Shown here one piece after another: positions 15,338-24,389 of a stretch of DNA of 64,000 nucleotides. Origin of the DNA: Methylobacterium terricola (lineage in GTDB: Bacteria; Pseudomonadota; Alphaproteobacteria; Rhizobiales; Beijerinckiaceae). Position 1 is the first letter of the stretch. Every line of letters starts with the position of its first letter. Under the pieces are notes generated by a model. The model was not told the DNA's origin and did no database searches. It saw nothing but the letters and a program-made list of their open reading frames with translations. The translations under genes were made by a program, and so were the position numbers. Where the stretch lies: positions 1 through 64,000 of the forward strand of contig NZ_VDDA01000011.1 in assembly GCF_006151805.1 (NCBI RefSeq). Direction: 5' to 3'.

Positions 15338-16090
15338 ATGGCTCGCCCGCCCCGCACCACCGCCGGATTCGCGGAGGCTGGCGGTGCCGCGCCGGAGATC
15401 AAGGCGCCAGCGAGCAAGGCGGAGGAGCCGCACTACCATGGCCACCGCGACCGCCTGCGCGCCCGGTTCGCGCAGGGCGACACGCTGCCCGATTACGAGT
15501 TCCTGGAGCTGGTGCTGTTCCGCGCCATCCCGCGCCGGGACGTCAAGCCGATCGCCAAGGCGCTGATCGCCCGATTCGGCAGCTTCGCCGAGGTGATCAG
15601 CGCGCCCGCCGAACGCTTGCTCGAGATCGACGGCATCGGGCCGTCGGTGGTGACCGACCTCAAGATCATGGAGGCGGCCGGCCGCCGCCTCGCCCGCGGC
15701 GCGGTGGCCGAGCGCACCCTGCTCTCGTCCTGGGCTGCGGTGATCGACTACTGCCGCGCCGCCATGGCGTTCGCGCAGCGCGAGGAATTCCGCCTGCTCT
15801 TCCTCGACAAGCGCAACCGCCTGATCGCCGACGAGGTGCAGGGCCGCGGCACCGTCGACCACACGCCGGTCTATCCGCGCGAGGTGGTGCGCCGGGCGCT
15901 GGAGCTCTCGGCCACCGCCCTCATCCTGGTCCACAATCACCCCTCCGGCGACCCGACCCCGTCCCAGGCCGACATCAAGATGACCCGCGACATCGTCGCG
16001 GTGGCCGGGCCCCTGGGCATCGTGGTGCACGACCACATCATCGTCGGCCGCGACGGTCATGCGAGCTTCCGCGGGCTGAAGCTGATCTGA
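15338..16090 (+). CDS. radC: RadC-family JAB/MPN protein
   Basis: 250 residues. The N-terminal part includes a helix-hairpin-helix-like region (LLEIDGIGPSVVTDLKIM). The C-terminal MPN/JAMM domain has EVQGRGTVDHTPVYPREV and the zinc motif HNHPSGDPTPSQAD (His199 and His201, then Asp). The old DNA-repair label is doubtful for the family; its biochemical role is unsettled. It begins nine bases after map and is likely cotranscribed. Confidence 0.9.
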   Translation: MARPPRTTAGFAEAGGAAPEIKAPASKAEEPHYHGHRDRLRARFAQGDTLPDYEFLELVLFRAIPRRDVKPIAKALIARFGSFAEVISAPAERLLEIDGIGPSVVTDLKIMEAAGRRLARGAVAERTLLSSWAAVIDYCRAAMAFAQREEFRLLFLDKRNRLIADEVQGRGTVDHTPVYPREVVRRALELSATALILVHNHPSGDPTPSQADIKMTRDIVAVAGPLGIVVHDHIIVGRDGHASFRGLKLI

Positions 16091-16367
16091 GAGGGCCGGC
16101 GGCGGCGGAGGACGCCCCCGACGGGAGCGGCGGTCGCCGCCGCGAACGTGCGGCTCCGCCCCGAAGGTCTCGTGGCCTGGCAGGACGACACGGTTCGGTG
16201 CGCCGATCTTGCCGAAAATTTGAGCAAATCCGTCCCATCCGCAGCGCCTCCCGCACCGCCGCGGCTGACGCAGCGCAAAGTCGTGGGGAGCCTATGGGCG
16301 CCGGGCGCATTTCCTTTGCCTTGGCCCCCGTCTTGCGTCTAGCTTCGGGGCAAACAGAGGGACGCCC

Positions 16368-17807
16368 ATGCCGCTCAGCGCGTTCGACGAGATGACGGGA
16401 ATCCAGGAGAGCGGACTGGACCCGGCCGCCGTGCGCGAGGCGTACGCGGCGCTCAAGACCTGGCTCGACACGACTCCGCCCGAGCATTTCGACACGCGGC
16501 GCAGTCAGGCCGAATTGTTCTTCCGCCGGATCGGGATCACCTTCGCGGTCTACGGCGACAACGAATCGACCGAGCGGCTGATCCCGTTCGACATCATCCC
16601 GCGGGTGCTGACCAAGCCCGAATGGGGTTTCCTCGAGCGTGGCCTGAAGCAGCGCGTGACCGCGCTCAACCTGTTCCTGGCCGACATCTACGGCCCGCAG
16701 GAATGCATCAAGGCCGGGATCATCCCGGGCGACCTCGTCTACCGCAACCCGCATTACCGGCTGGAGATGCGGGACTTCGAGGTGCCGCACGGCAAGTACG
16801 TCCACATCGCCGGCATCGACATCGTCCGCACCGGCGAGGACCAGTTCTTCGTGCTGGAGGACAATGCCCGTACGCCGTCCGGGGTCTCCTACATGCTGGA
16901 GAACCGCGAGGTGATGCTGCGGCTCTTCCCCGAACTGTTCTCCAAGCACCGGGTCTCCCCGGTCGAGGCCTACCCGGACGCGCTGCTCGCCACCCTGCGC
17001 AGCCTGGCGCCGATGCGCGCCGCCCGCGACCCGAGCGTGGTGCTGCTCACCCCCGGCCGCTTCAACTCGGCCTTCTACGAGCACTCGTTCCTGGCCGACA
17101 AGCTCGGCGTCGACCTGGTCGAGGCCTCCGATCTCTTCACCAAGGACGATGTGGTCTACATGCGGACCACCGAGGGGCCGCGCCGCGTCGACGTGATCTA
17201 CCGGCGCATCGACGACGACTTCCTCGATCCCCTGGTGTTCCGGCCCGATTCGGTCCTCGGCGTGCCCGGATTGATGAGCGCCTACCAGAGCGGCAGCGTC
17301 ACCCTCGCCAACGCCGTCGGCACCGGCATCGCCGACGACAAGGCGGTGTACAGCTACATGCCGGAGATCGTGCGCTTCTTCACCGGTGAGGAGCCGATCC
17401 TGCACAACGTGCCGACCTGGCGCTGCCGCGAGAAGGACGCGCTGAACTACGTCCTGTCGAATCTCGGCGACCTCGTGGTCAAGGAGGTCAACGGCTCGGG
17501 CGGCTACGGCATGCTGGTCGGTCCTCACGCCACCAAGCGCGAGATCGAGGAATTCGGCCGCAAGCTGCGCCACGCGCCGGACGGCTTCATCGCCCAGCCG
17601 ACGCTCGCCCTTTCCACCTGCCCGACCTTCGTCGCCTCCGGCGTCGCGCCCCGCCACGTCGATCTCAGGCCCTTCGTGCTCTCGGGCGCCGACGAGATCC
17701 GGATCGTGCCCGGCGGCCTGACCCGGGTCGCCCTCAAGGAGGGCTCGCTCGTCGTCAATTCGAGCCAGGGCGGCGGCACCAAGGATACCTGGGTGCTCGA
17801 CGGCTGA
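16368..17807 (+). CDS. Circularly permuted ATP-grasp protein
   Basis: 479 residues, the usual size of the CPATP-grasp (former DUF404/407) family. Recognisable blocks are RRIGITFAVYGD, NPHYRLEMRDFEVPHGKYVH, FFVLEDNARTPSGVSYMLEN, TPGRFNSAFYEHSFLADKLG and VVKEVNGSGGYGMLVGPHAT. ATP-grasp enzymes join a carboxylate to an amine or thiol. In this neighbourhood the family has been predicted to make or attach a peptide-like tag, but no reaction has been fixed. It is the first gene of a run with alpha-E, transglutaminase-like and Anbu genes. The start ATG at 16368 follows AGAGGGACGCCC. Confidence 0.92.
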   Translation: MPLSAFDEMTGIQESGLDPAAVREAYAALKTWLDTTPPEHFDTRRSQAELFFRRIGITFAVYGDNESTERLIPFDIIPRVLTKPEWGFLERGLKQRVTALNLFLADIYGPQECIKAGIIPGDLVYRNPHYRLEMRDFEVPHGKYVHIAGIDIVRTGEDQFFVLEDNARTPSGVSYMLENREVMLRLFPELFSKHRVSPVEAYPDALLATLRSLAPMRAARDPSVVLLTPGRFNSAFYEHSFLADKLGVDLVEASDLFTKDDVVYMRTTEGPRRVDVIYRRIDDDFLDPLVFRPDSVLGVPGLMSAYQSGSVTLANAVGTGIADDKAVYSYMPEIVRFFTGEEPILHNVPTWRCREKDALNYVLSNLGDLVVKEVNGSGGYGMLVGPHATKREIEEFGRKLRHAPDGFIAQPTLALSTCPTFVASGVAPRHVDLRPFVLSGADEIRIVPGGLTRVALKEGSLVVNSSQGGGTKDTWVLDG

Positions 17808-17889
17808 AGGCCCGTCCGGCTTGCCCCCGCCGGACCGGGCTTCCGCTCGGTCCGCCCCGTACTATCCCAGCGTGAGCCTCTAGCCCGCC

Positions 17890-18834
17890 ATGCTCTCCCG
17901 CACCGCCGACAACCTGTACTGGCTCTCGCGCTACGCCGAGCGCGCCGACTTCGTCGCCCGCATCCTCGACGCCGCGTTGCGACTCTCCGCCCTGCCGGCC
18001 AATTACGGCGGCGCCGACGCCAACGAGTGGGAATCGGCCCTGGCTTCGGCCGGCAACATCGACCTGTTCCGCCCGCTCTACGACAGCGTCAACGAGCACA
18101 CCGTCCGCGACTTCCTGGCGTTCAGCCCCAACAATCCGTCCTCGATCCGCTCCTGCCTGCACACCGCCCGGGAGAATGCCCGCAGCGTCCGCACGGCGCT
18201 GACCAGCGAGATGTGGGAGGCGATCAACGAGGCCTACCTGCACCTGCGCAGCTTCGAGGGCCGGGACATGACCCGGGAGGAGTTCGCGCGCTTCCTCGAC
18301 TGGGTGAAGGGCGTGTCGCTGGCCTTCGACGGATCGGCCTATCGCACGATGCTGCGCAACGACGCCTACTGGTTCACCCGGCTCGGCGTCGCCATCGAGC
18401 GCGCCGACAACACCGCCCGCATCCTCGACGTGAAGTACCACGTGCTCCTGCCCGAGACCGAGCGGGTCGGCGGCAGCCTCGACTACTTCCAGTGGACCAC
18501 GATCCTGCGCGAGGTCTCGGCGCTCACCGCCTACCATTGGGTCTACCGCGAGAGCATCAAGCCCTGGCTGGTGGCCGACCTCCTGATCCTCAACCGCGAG
18601 ATGCCGCGCTCCCTCGCCAATTGCTACGAGATGCTGGTGCGCAACCTCGACCGCGTCGCCGACGCCTATGGCCGCCGCGGGCCGAGCCAGCGCCTCGCCC
18701 GCGGCATGCTGGCGAAGCTCGACGACCTCACGGTGGACGAGATCTTCGCCGCCGGCCTGCACGAGTTCATCGAAGAGTTCATCGCCGAGAACAACCGGCT
18801 CGGGGCGGCGATCGTCGAGCAGTATCTGGGCTGA
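17890..18834 (+). CDS. Alpha-E domain protein
   Basis: 314 residues, all-helical former DUF403 family. Signatures are MLSRTADNLYWLSRYAERAD at the start, ARILDAALRLSALP, VHTARENARSVRTALTSEMW-type repeats (here CLHTARENARSVRTAL), FTRLGVAIERADNTARILDV and YQWTTILREVSAL-like blocks. Genes of this family almost always follow a permuted ATP-grasp gene, as here, and the pair is thought to act together. It lies 82 bases after the ATP-grasp gene on the same strand. The biochemical role is unknown. Confidence 0.92.
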   Translation: MLSRTADNLYWLSRYAERADFVARILDAALRLSALPANYGGADANEWESALASAGNIDLFRPLYDSVNEHTVRDFLAFSPNNPSSIRSCLHTARENARSVRTALTSEMWEAINEAYLHLRSFEGRDMTREEFARFLDWVKGVSLAFDGSAYRTMLRNDAYWFTRLGVAIERADNTARILDVKYHVLLPETERVGGSLDYFQWTTILREVSALTAYHWVYRESIKPWLVADLLILNREMPRSLANCYEMLVRNLDRVADAYGRRGPSQRLARGMLAKLDDLTVDEIFAAGLHEFIEEFIAENNRLGAAIVEQYLG

Positions 18835-18947
18835 AGGCCCCCCGTGCGGGCGCTGGCGTCCCGCCCGGTTTCGCCCTGCCGCGGGACGGTGTATAGGACC
18901 GCCCCGCACGGCTTAAGCTTCAGCGTGACAGCGAGCGTCGCGACACC

Positions 18948-19814
18948 ATGCGCATCCGCGTCGTCCACGAGACGGTCTACCAGTACGACAGCCCGGCCCG
19001 GGGCCTGATCCAGATGCTGCGGCTGACGCCGCGCGACCATGACGGCCAGCACGTGCGCGCCTGGCGCATCGAGCCGACGGTCGACGGCCGGCTCAGCCGG
19101 CGCGAGGACGGCTTCGGCAACATCGTCCACGTCTTCAGCGCCGACGGGCCCGAGGAGACGCTGACCATCCGGGTCTCCGGCGAGGTCGAGACCACCGAGA
19201 CCCACGGGGTGATGCGCGGCATCTCCGAGTGGCTGCCCGACCCGTTCTATCTCCGCGAATCGCGGTTCGCCGTCGCCGACGAGGCGATCCGGGCCTTCGC
19301 CGACGAGACGGTCGGCGCCGGCACCGACCCGCTCGACCGGCTGCACCGCCTGCTCGCCGGCGTCCACCAGGCGGTCGACTACGCCCCCGGTCCGACCGGC
19401 GCCGCCACCACGGCGGCCGAGGCCTTTGCCTTGCGCACCGGGGTGGGGCAGGATCTCGCCCATGTCTTCATCGCGGCGGCCCGCCACCTCGAGATCCCGG
19501 TGCGCTATGTCTCGGGCTATTACTGGCGGCCCGACACCGCGGACCAGGAGGCCGGACACGCCTGGGTCGAGGCCCGGGTGCCGAATCTTGGCTGGGTCGG
19601 GTTCGATCCCGCCAACGGCATCGCCGTGACGGAGGCCCATCTGCGGGTGGCGATCGGCCTCGACTATCTCGACGCCGCGCCGGTCCGCGGCAGCCGCACC
19701 GGCGGCGGCACCGAGACCATGACCGTGCGGGTGCGGGTCGACGACGCGCGGGCGCAGGCTCAAGCCCAGCAGGCTCAGGACGCGCAGCGGAGCCAGACGC
19801 AGGCCCAGGGCTGA
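18948..19814 (+). CDS. Transglutaminase-like protein with the catalytic Cys replaced
   Basis: 288 residues. The N-terminal bacterial transglutaminase beta domain (MRIRVVHETVYQYDSPARGL) precedes the papain-like core. The core normally carries GVCQDFAH; here it reads GVGQDLAH, so Gly167 stands where the nucleophilic Cys should be. The triad His (GHAWVE, about 204) and Asp (GFDPANG, about 220) remain. Classic thiol catalysis is therefore unlikely and a binding or scaffold role in the cluster is more probable. The tail is Gln/Ala-rich (AQAQAQQAQDAQ). Third gene of the Anbu cluster. Confidence 0.9.
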   Translation: MRIRVVHETVYQYDSPARGLIQMLRLTPRDHDGQHVRAWRIEPTVDGRLSRREDGFGNIVHVFSADGPEETLTIRVSGEVETTETHGVMRGISEWLPDPFYLRESRFAVADEAIRAFADETVGAGTDPLDRLHRLLAGVHQAVDYAPGPTGAATTAAEAFALRTGVGQDLAHVFIAAARHLEIPVRYVSGYYWRPDTADQEAGHAWVEARVPNLGWVGFDPANGIAVTEAHLRVAIGLDYLDAAPVRGSRTGGGTETMTVRVRVDDARAQAQAQQAQDAQRSQTQAQG

Positions 19815-19963
19815 CCGACCCCCTGTGGCCGCGCCGCGATAGGCGTGCGCCACCTCACCTGGGGGCAGCGGATTGGGCTGGATTCGGGGGCAGGCCTGCG
19901 CCAGGGTGGCGCCGCGAGCGGTGCCGGACCGTCCGCCTGACGATCGCCGGGGGGCGGTGAACG

Positions 19964-20713
19964 ATGACCTATTGCGTCGGGATCCTGGTGGAAGAGGGTC
20001 TCGTCATGATCGCCGACACCCGCACGAATGCGGGGCTCGACGACATCTCGACCTACCGCAAGCTCCACATGTTCACCAAGCCCGGCGAGCGGGTGCTGGC
20101 GCTCGCCTCGGCCGGCAACCTCTCGGTGACGCAGTCGGTGCTGTCGCTGCTGACCGAGGGCGTCGAGGATCCCGATACCGGCAAGCCCGAGACGATCTAC
20201 GACGCGCCGACGATGTTCCGCGCCGCGCAGCTGATCGGCCGCGCGATCCGCAAGGTGCGGGCGATCGAGCGCGCCGGGTTCGAGGCGGCGCAGCTGCGCT
20301 TCGAGGTGTCGTTCCTGTTCGGGGGCCAGATCGGCGATGGGCCGATGCGGCTCTACATGATCTATTCCGCCGGCAACTTCATCGCCTGCAGCCAGGATGC
20401 ACCGTTCCTGCAGATCGGCGAGCACAAATACGGCAAGCCGATCCTCGACCGCGCGGTGACCTTCCGGACCGACATCTACGACGCGCTCAAGGTCGGCCTG
20501 GTCTCGATGGATTCGACCATGCGGTCGAATCTCGGCGTCGGCCTGCCGATCGACCTCACGGTGATCCGCCGCAACACCTGCGACACCGAGGTGCTGCACC
20601 GGATCGAGGCCGGCGAGCCCTATTTCCACGACCTGCGCGAGCGCTGGTCGGCGGCCCTGCGGGCGGCCCACCGGGCGATCCCGCGGCCGCCCTACGGGCC
20701 GGGGACGAAGTAG
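19964..20713 (+). CDS. Anbu (bacterial proteasome-like beta subunit)
   Basis: 249 residues with the N-terminal nucleophile fold of proteasome beta subunits. It starts MTYCVGI, so removal of Met exposes Thr1. Asp17 (MIADTRTNAG) and Lys32 (STYRKLHMF) sit at catalytic positions. Later blocks RLYMIYSAGNFIACSQDAP and PILDRAVTF fit the Anbu group. The family forms open rings or helices and its protease activity is disputed. It ends the cluster with the ATP-grasp, alpha-E and transglutaminase-like genes, its conserved partners in many proteobacteria. Confidence 0.93.
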   Translation: MTYCVGILVEEGLVMIADTRTNAGLDDISTYRKLHMFTKPGERVLALASAGNLSVTQSVLSLLTEGVEDPDTGKPETIYDAPTMFRAAQLIGRAIRKVRAIERAGFEAAQLRFEVSFLFGGQIGDGPMRLYMIYSAGNFIACSQDAPFLQIGEHKYGKPILDRAVTFRTDIYDALKVGLVSMDSTMRSNLGVGLPIDLTVIRRNTCDTEVLHRIEAGEPYFHDLRERWSAALRAAHRAIPRPPYGPGTK

Positions 20714-20726
20714 GGGCAACCTCGCC

Positions 20727-21218
20727 GTGACGGGACGGCCGCGGGATGGTCACGGCGTGTCCGATCTCGTGGTTCGGCCCATCGATCGGGCCGACCTGTC
20801 GCGTCTCCTCGCCCTGGACGTCCACCTCGACCCGGACGATGCGCGCTGCCCGCCCGACGTCGCCGTCCGCATGCTGGATCGCCTGCTGCGGTCCGAGGGC
20901 AGCGCCGTCCTCGTGGGGGCGATCGGCGATGCGCTGGTCACGACCTGCACGCTTGTCGTGATCCCGAACCTCACCCGTGGCGGGCAGCCCTACGCCCTCA
21001 TCGAGGATGTCGTGACCCATGCCGATCATCGGGGAGCGAGGTACGGACGGGCGGTCCTGCGCGCCGCCGTCGAGCGCGCATGGGAGGCGGGGTGCTACAA
21101 GGTCATGCTGATGACCGGTTCGACGAAGCCGTCCACGCTGGCCTTCTACGCGGCGGCCGGCTTCGCGCAGTCCAAGACAGGGTTTCAGGTCCGGCGGACG
21201 GCCGTTCGACGCGAATGA
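20727..21218 (+). CDS. GNAT-family N-acetyltransferase
   Basis: 163 residues. Typical GNAT order: VVRPIDRADLSRLLAL (beta1-alpha1), the VLVGAIGDALVTTCTLVV strands, YALIEDVVTHADHRGARYGR with the acetyl-CoA phosphate-binding loop (H-RGARYGR), and LAFYAAAGFAQSKTGFQ at the end. The substrate is unknown. The start is GTG at 20727 or GTG at 20757; the latter begins right before the first strand. It sits 13 bases after the Anbu stop on the same strand and could be cotranscribed, though it is not a usual member of that cluster. Confidence 0.85.
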   Translation: MTGRPRDGHGVSDLVVRPIDRADLSRLLALDVHLDPDDARCPPDVAVRMLDRLLRSEGSAVLVGAIGDALVTTCTLVVIPNLTRGGQPYALIEDVVTHADHRGARYGRAVLRAAVERAWEAGCYKVMLMTGSTKPSTLAFYAAAGFAQSKTGFQVRRTAVRRE

Positions 21219-21354
21219 CGGCACGTCTCCGCATCCGGCCCCATCCGGAATCCGGGGAGGGGCCGCATCCGGGTGATCGATCAGGCGGGGGCTCGGCTGA
21301 GCGGATGAAGGTCCGGCGGCTCCCCGGCACCGGTGAGACTGAGAGCCGCCGCCG

Positions 21355-21897
21355 TCAGCGTGACGATCCGTGCTTCTGGCAGAACCTGATCCGATTCCCG
21401 AACGGATCGGATACCTGGACCTGGTCACCCCAGGGGAGAGTCTCGATCCCGGGGCGGCCGTAGCCGTATCGTTTGGCGATCAGCTCCGCGTGGAACGCGT
21501 GTATCCCCGTCATCCAGACGTAGGCGGTTGATCCCGGACTGGCATCGCCGTGATGCTCACTGAGATGCAATTCCAGGCCCGCTCGCGCGATCGCCATGTA
21601 CAGGGGCAATTCGGGTTCGAAGCGGTGTTCCATGTTCACGGTGAAGCCCAGAAAATCGCAGTAAAACTCCCGTGCCTTCGCGACATCGAAGATGCGAAGG
21701 ATCGGGATCGCCTGTTGAAACGAAATCCTGCCTGGTTTCTCATCCTTGAGCGCGGCTGCGGCCGTGTTCCAGTCGCGGTAACCAAGCTCTGCCGCCGTGA
21801 GCTCGAGGCTCAGAGCCTGGGGGATCTCAATCGCGTGACCAGCGAGGGCTGCTCGAAGTCGCCTGGCCCTCGCCTTGGCGTCGTCAATCGTCGGCAT
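21355..21897 (-). CDS. Glyoxalase/bleomycin-resistance (VOC) family protein
   Basis: 180 residues from the ATG at 21897, which has GAGGAA upstream; the start at 21918 adds seven residues and lacks a site. An N-terminal helical region (MPTIDDAKARARRLRAALAG, then LGYRDWNTAAAAL) precedes a VOC domain (AIPILRIFDVAKAREFYCDF, FEPELPLYMAIARAGLELHL and GDQVQVSDPFGNRIRFCQ). This layout is a common glyoxalase-superfamily form in alphaproteobacteria. Ligand unknown; it could act in resistance or detoxification. Confidence 0.82.
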   Translation of the reverse strand: MPTIDDAKARARRLRAALAGHAIEIPQALSLELTAAELGYRDWNTAAAALKDEKPGRISFQQAIPILRIFDVAKAREFYCDFLGFTVNMEHRFEPELPLYMAIARAGLELHLSEHHGDASPGSTAYVWMTGIHAFHAELIAKRYGYGRPGIETLPWGDQVQVSDPFGNRIRFCQKHGSSR

Positions 21898-22305
21898 GAT
21901 AGTTCCTCGCGCCGGCAACAGGTCATCGGGGCTCGCATTGCCGATCCAGTGCCGGGCGGGCTATCCGGGCGAGATCGAAACTCGGTGCCTTCACCATATC
22001 CAAACGGACGCGAGCGGCGGGCGGCACCTGCCGTCGGCGAACGTGGCAGGGCCGAGCCGGTGATGCAAGCATCTCGGCGTCGACGGCATGGCCGCTTTCG
22101 AAGAGCTCGGGTTCGCTGCCAGATCTCCTGCAAGGGTTTGGAGGCGGAGCCTCCGCTCGAAGAAGCCGGGTCCGATCCTGGCCCCACCTGGACGCCGAAG
22201 CGGTTCGCCTCTGGCACGGCAGGGTGCCGTCGACCCCGGCGACCGAGTGAGCGGGAAAGCGGTGCGCCGGCCGTCCCGGCAGGCACGGCGGCGGGCCTCG
22301 CCGCG
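21898..22305. other. Intergenic stretch with no supported gene
   Basis: 408 bases between the VOC gene start and the XRE regulator stop. Long minus-strand frames here are rich in Arg, Pro and Ser and look like shadow translation. A short perfect stem GGAGGC/GCCTCC (around 22140-22155) downstream of the regulator could end its transcript, but no T-run follows. I see nothing else. Confidence 0.5.
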
Positions 22306-23118
22306 TCACGAGGCGGGAGAGGGGTTCAGGGCTCGACGCGTCGTCTCGTCGGCAGGCAGGAAGCCCTCCAGCGTCAGTTCCGACAGTGCGATATCGGTCG
22401 CCGTCCCGAAGACCGTCGTGGTCGACAGGAACGAGAGCCGTTCGCCGGTCGCGGGATGTCGGAGGACCAGCGGCACGGCGATCCGGGCGAGAGCCGATCG
22501 AGGCTCGGATTGCTGCAAGGTCGCACCCGGCGAAGGCAGAGCGCGCAGCGCATCGTGAATGCGCTCGAGCTCGGAATCTCCGGACGCCGCCGCGTCACGA
22601 TGCAGGCGCTCGAGGATGTGCTGGCGCCATTCGCCGAGATTCAGGATCGCAGGGGCGAGCCCGTCGGGGGCGAGCGACAGGCGCAGGACGTTGACGGGCG
22701 GTTGCAGAAGGTGGGGCGCCACACCGGCGAGCAGAGGCATGAGGGCGTCGTTGGCGGCCACCAGCGTCCAGTGCCGATCGACCGCAAGCGCAGGATAGGG
22801 CTGATACGCGGACAGGACTGCGCGCACGGCTCCGATCGCCGCCGCCATGTCCGGCCGGTCGAGCGAGCGCTCGGTGAAGACCGGTGCGTAGCCCCCGGCC
22901 AGGAGGAGACGGTTGCGCTCGCGAAGAGGCAGGACGAGGCGTTCGGCGAGACGCAGGAGCATCTCGCGGCTCGGGGTGGATCGACCGCTTTCGACGAAGC
23001 TGAGATGCCGCGTCGAGATCTCGGCCTCCAGCGCAAGGTCGAGTTGGCTGTAGCGCCGCCGTCGCCGCCAGTCGCGCAGCAGATCTCCCACCGTCTCGTT
23101 CGCCAGCGTCGCCTTCAT
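22306..23118 (-). CDS. XRE-family regulator with MmyB-like ligand domain
   Basis: 270 residues from the ATG at 23118, with GGAGAAGAG upstream; longer frames extend across the promoter. The helix-turn-helix is at the N-terminus (VGDLLRDWRRRRRYSQLDLA, ISTRHLSFVESGRSTPSREM). The rest is the MmyB-like effector domain (AVDRHWTLVAANDALMPLLA, RHPATGERLSFLSTTTVFGT). This family often represses a divergent oxidoreductase or hydrolase gene and responds to a small ligand. Here it faces a SnoaL-hydrolase-monooxygenase operon starting at 23227. Confidence 0.9.
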   Translation of the reverse strand: MKATLANETVGDLLRDWRRRRRYSQLDLALEAEISTRHLSFVESGRSTPSREMLLRLAERLVLPLRERNRLLLAGGYAPVFTERSLDRPDMAAAIGAVRAVLSAYQPYPALAVDRHWTLVAANDALMPLLAGVAPHLLQPPVNVLRLSLAPDGLAPAILNLGEWRQHILERLHRDAAASGDSELERIHDALRALPSPGATLQQSEPRSALARIAVPLVLRHPATGERLSFLSTTTVFGTATDIALSELTLEGFLPADETTRRALNPSPAS

Positions 23119-23226
23119 GCGGCTCTTCTCCCACGACCAGCGCGTCCTGCCCATGACCTGCGAGGTAATCGCCGACTGCGCGATACTCTTCCATGCTGCG
23201 GTCTCCCGTTCGGTGAGGAGACAAGC

Positions 23227-23586
23227 ATGAGATCCCCGCTCGAGACAGCCACGGACTATCTGTCGATCTGGAACGAAGGCTCGGCACCCGAGCGTCGACG
23301 CCGTCTCGACGCGTGGCACCCGGAGGCCCGCTACCGCGATCCCCTGATGGGTGCCGACGGGCCCGCGGGTGTCGCGGAGATGATCGAGGCCGCGAGGGCG
23401 CAGTTTCCGGGGCTCGCGTTCCGCCTGGCGGGCACGCCGGACGGCCACGGCCCGTTCGTCCGCTTCTCCTGGACGCTCGCCCCGGCGGCGGGCGCGCCCG
23501 TCGCGTCCGGCACCGATGTCGTGCGGCTCGATGAGACGGGCCGAATCGTCGAGGTGATCGGCTTCCTCGATGGGGGGCAGCCGTGA
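23227..23586 (+). CDS. SnoaL/NTF2-like small protein
   Basis: 119 residues. MRSPLETATDYLSIWNEGSA, WHPEARYRDPLMGADG and GTDVVRLDETGRIVEVIGFL match the cone-shaped NTF2-like fold, whose members are isomerases, hydrolases or binding proteins. The ATG has GAGGAG five bases upstream. First gene of a tight three-gene operon divergent from the XRE regulator; its end overlaps the hydrolase start (GTGA). Specific role unknown. Confidence 0.82.
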   Translation: MRSPLETATDYLSIWNEGSAPERRRRLDAWHPEARYRDPLMGADGPAGVAEMIEAARAQFPGLAFRLAGTPDGHGPFVRFSWTLAPAAGAPVASGTDVVRLDETGRIVEVIGFLDGGQP

Positions 23587-24389
23587 GCGCGCCCTTCGTC
23601 GAGATCGGGGACGGCCACCGGCTCTTCGTGCGGGACTGGGGCCGCGGGTCGCCCGTTCTGCTTCTTGCGGGCTGGGGGATGGATTCGCGGATCTGGGGCG
23701 AGGTCATGGTGGCCCTGAATGCCCGTGGCCTGCGCACGCTCGCCTATGACCGCCGTGGGCACGGCCGCTCCACCGATCCGGGGTGGGCCGATACCGATGC
23801 ACTGGCGGACGATCTGGCGCGGGTTCTCTCGGGCCTCGACCTGCGAGGCGTCACGCTCGTCACCCATTCGGGTGCGGCCGGCGAAGCCATCCGCTACCTC
23901 GCGCGGGAGGGAAGCGAGCGGATCGCCCGCCTGATCCTCGTCGGCGCGACGGGGCCTCGCATGCTGGCGGATGGCGATGGCGGTCCCGGATTGACGCCGG
24001 ACATGGCGACCGTCATGAGGGCGCGCCTGGCGACCGACCTGCCCGGATGGATCGAAGAGGCCATCGATCCCTTCGCGCCCGGGCACCGGGCCGCGCTGGG
24101 TGCCTGGATGGCCGGCATGGTGCAGGATACCTCGCGGCGCATCCTGCTCGATTTTCAGGATGCCATCCTCTCGGCCGACCTTCGGCACGAAGCCGCCGGC
24201 CTCGCACTGCCGGTCACGCTCATCCACGGCGACTGGGACGTCTCCGCCCCGATCGACCTCACCGCACGGGCGTATGCCCGCCTCATCCCGGGCGCCGAGC
24301 TGGTTGTCTATGGCGGCGCGGCGCACGGCGTGATGGTCACGCACGCTGCACGGCTGGCCGACGACATCGCCGAGAGGTGCGCCGCATGA
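23583..24389 (+). CDS. Alpha/beta-fold hydrolase
   Basis: 268 residues, GTG start overlapping the previous stop. Fold markers are VLLLAGWGMDSRIWGEVM (oxyanion region), LAYDRRGHGRSTDPG, TLVTHSGAAGEAI with the likely nucleophile Ser96, LIHGDWDVSAPIDLT with the acid, and GGAAHGVMVTHAARLA with the catalytic His. The elbow is THSGA and not the usual G-x-S-x-G, an accepted variant. Substrate unknown. Its TGA overlaps the next ATG, so the three genes are translated together. Confidence 0.88.
   Translation: MSAPFVEIGDGHRLFVRDWGRGSPVLLLAGWGMDSRIWGEVMVALNARGLRTLAYDRRGHGRSTDPGWADTDALADDLARVLSGLDLRGVTLVTHSGAAGEAIRYLAREGSERIARLILVGATGPRMLADGDGGPGLTPDMATVMRARLATDLPGWIEEAIDPFAPGHRAALGAWMAGMVQDTSRRILLDFQDAILSADLRHEAAGLALPVTLIHGDWDVSAPIDLTARAYARLIPGAELVVYGGAAHGVMVTHAARLADDIAERCAA

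Noticed and set aside
21550..23586. 678-codon plus-strand frame across the VOC and XRE genes
   Set aside because: The amino-acid pattern is that of antisense translation; only its tail coincides with the real SnoaL-like gene starting at 23227.
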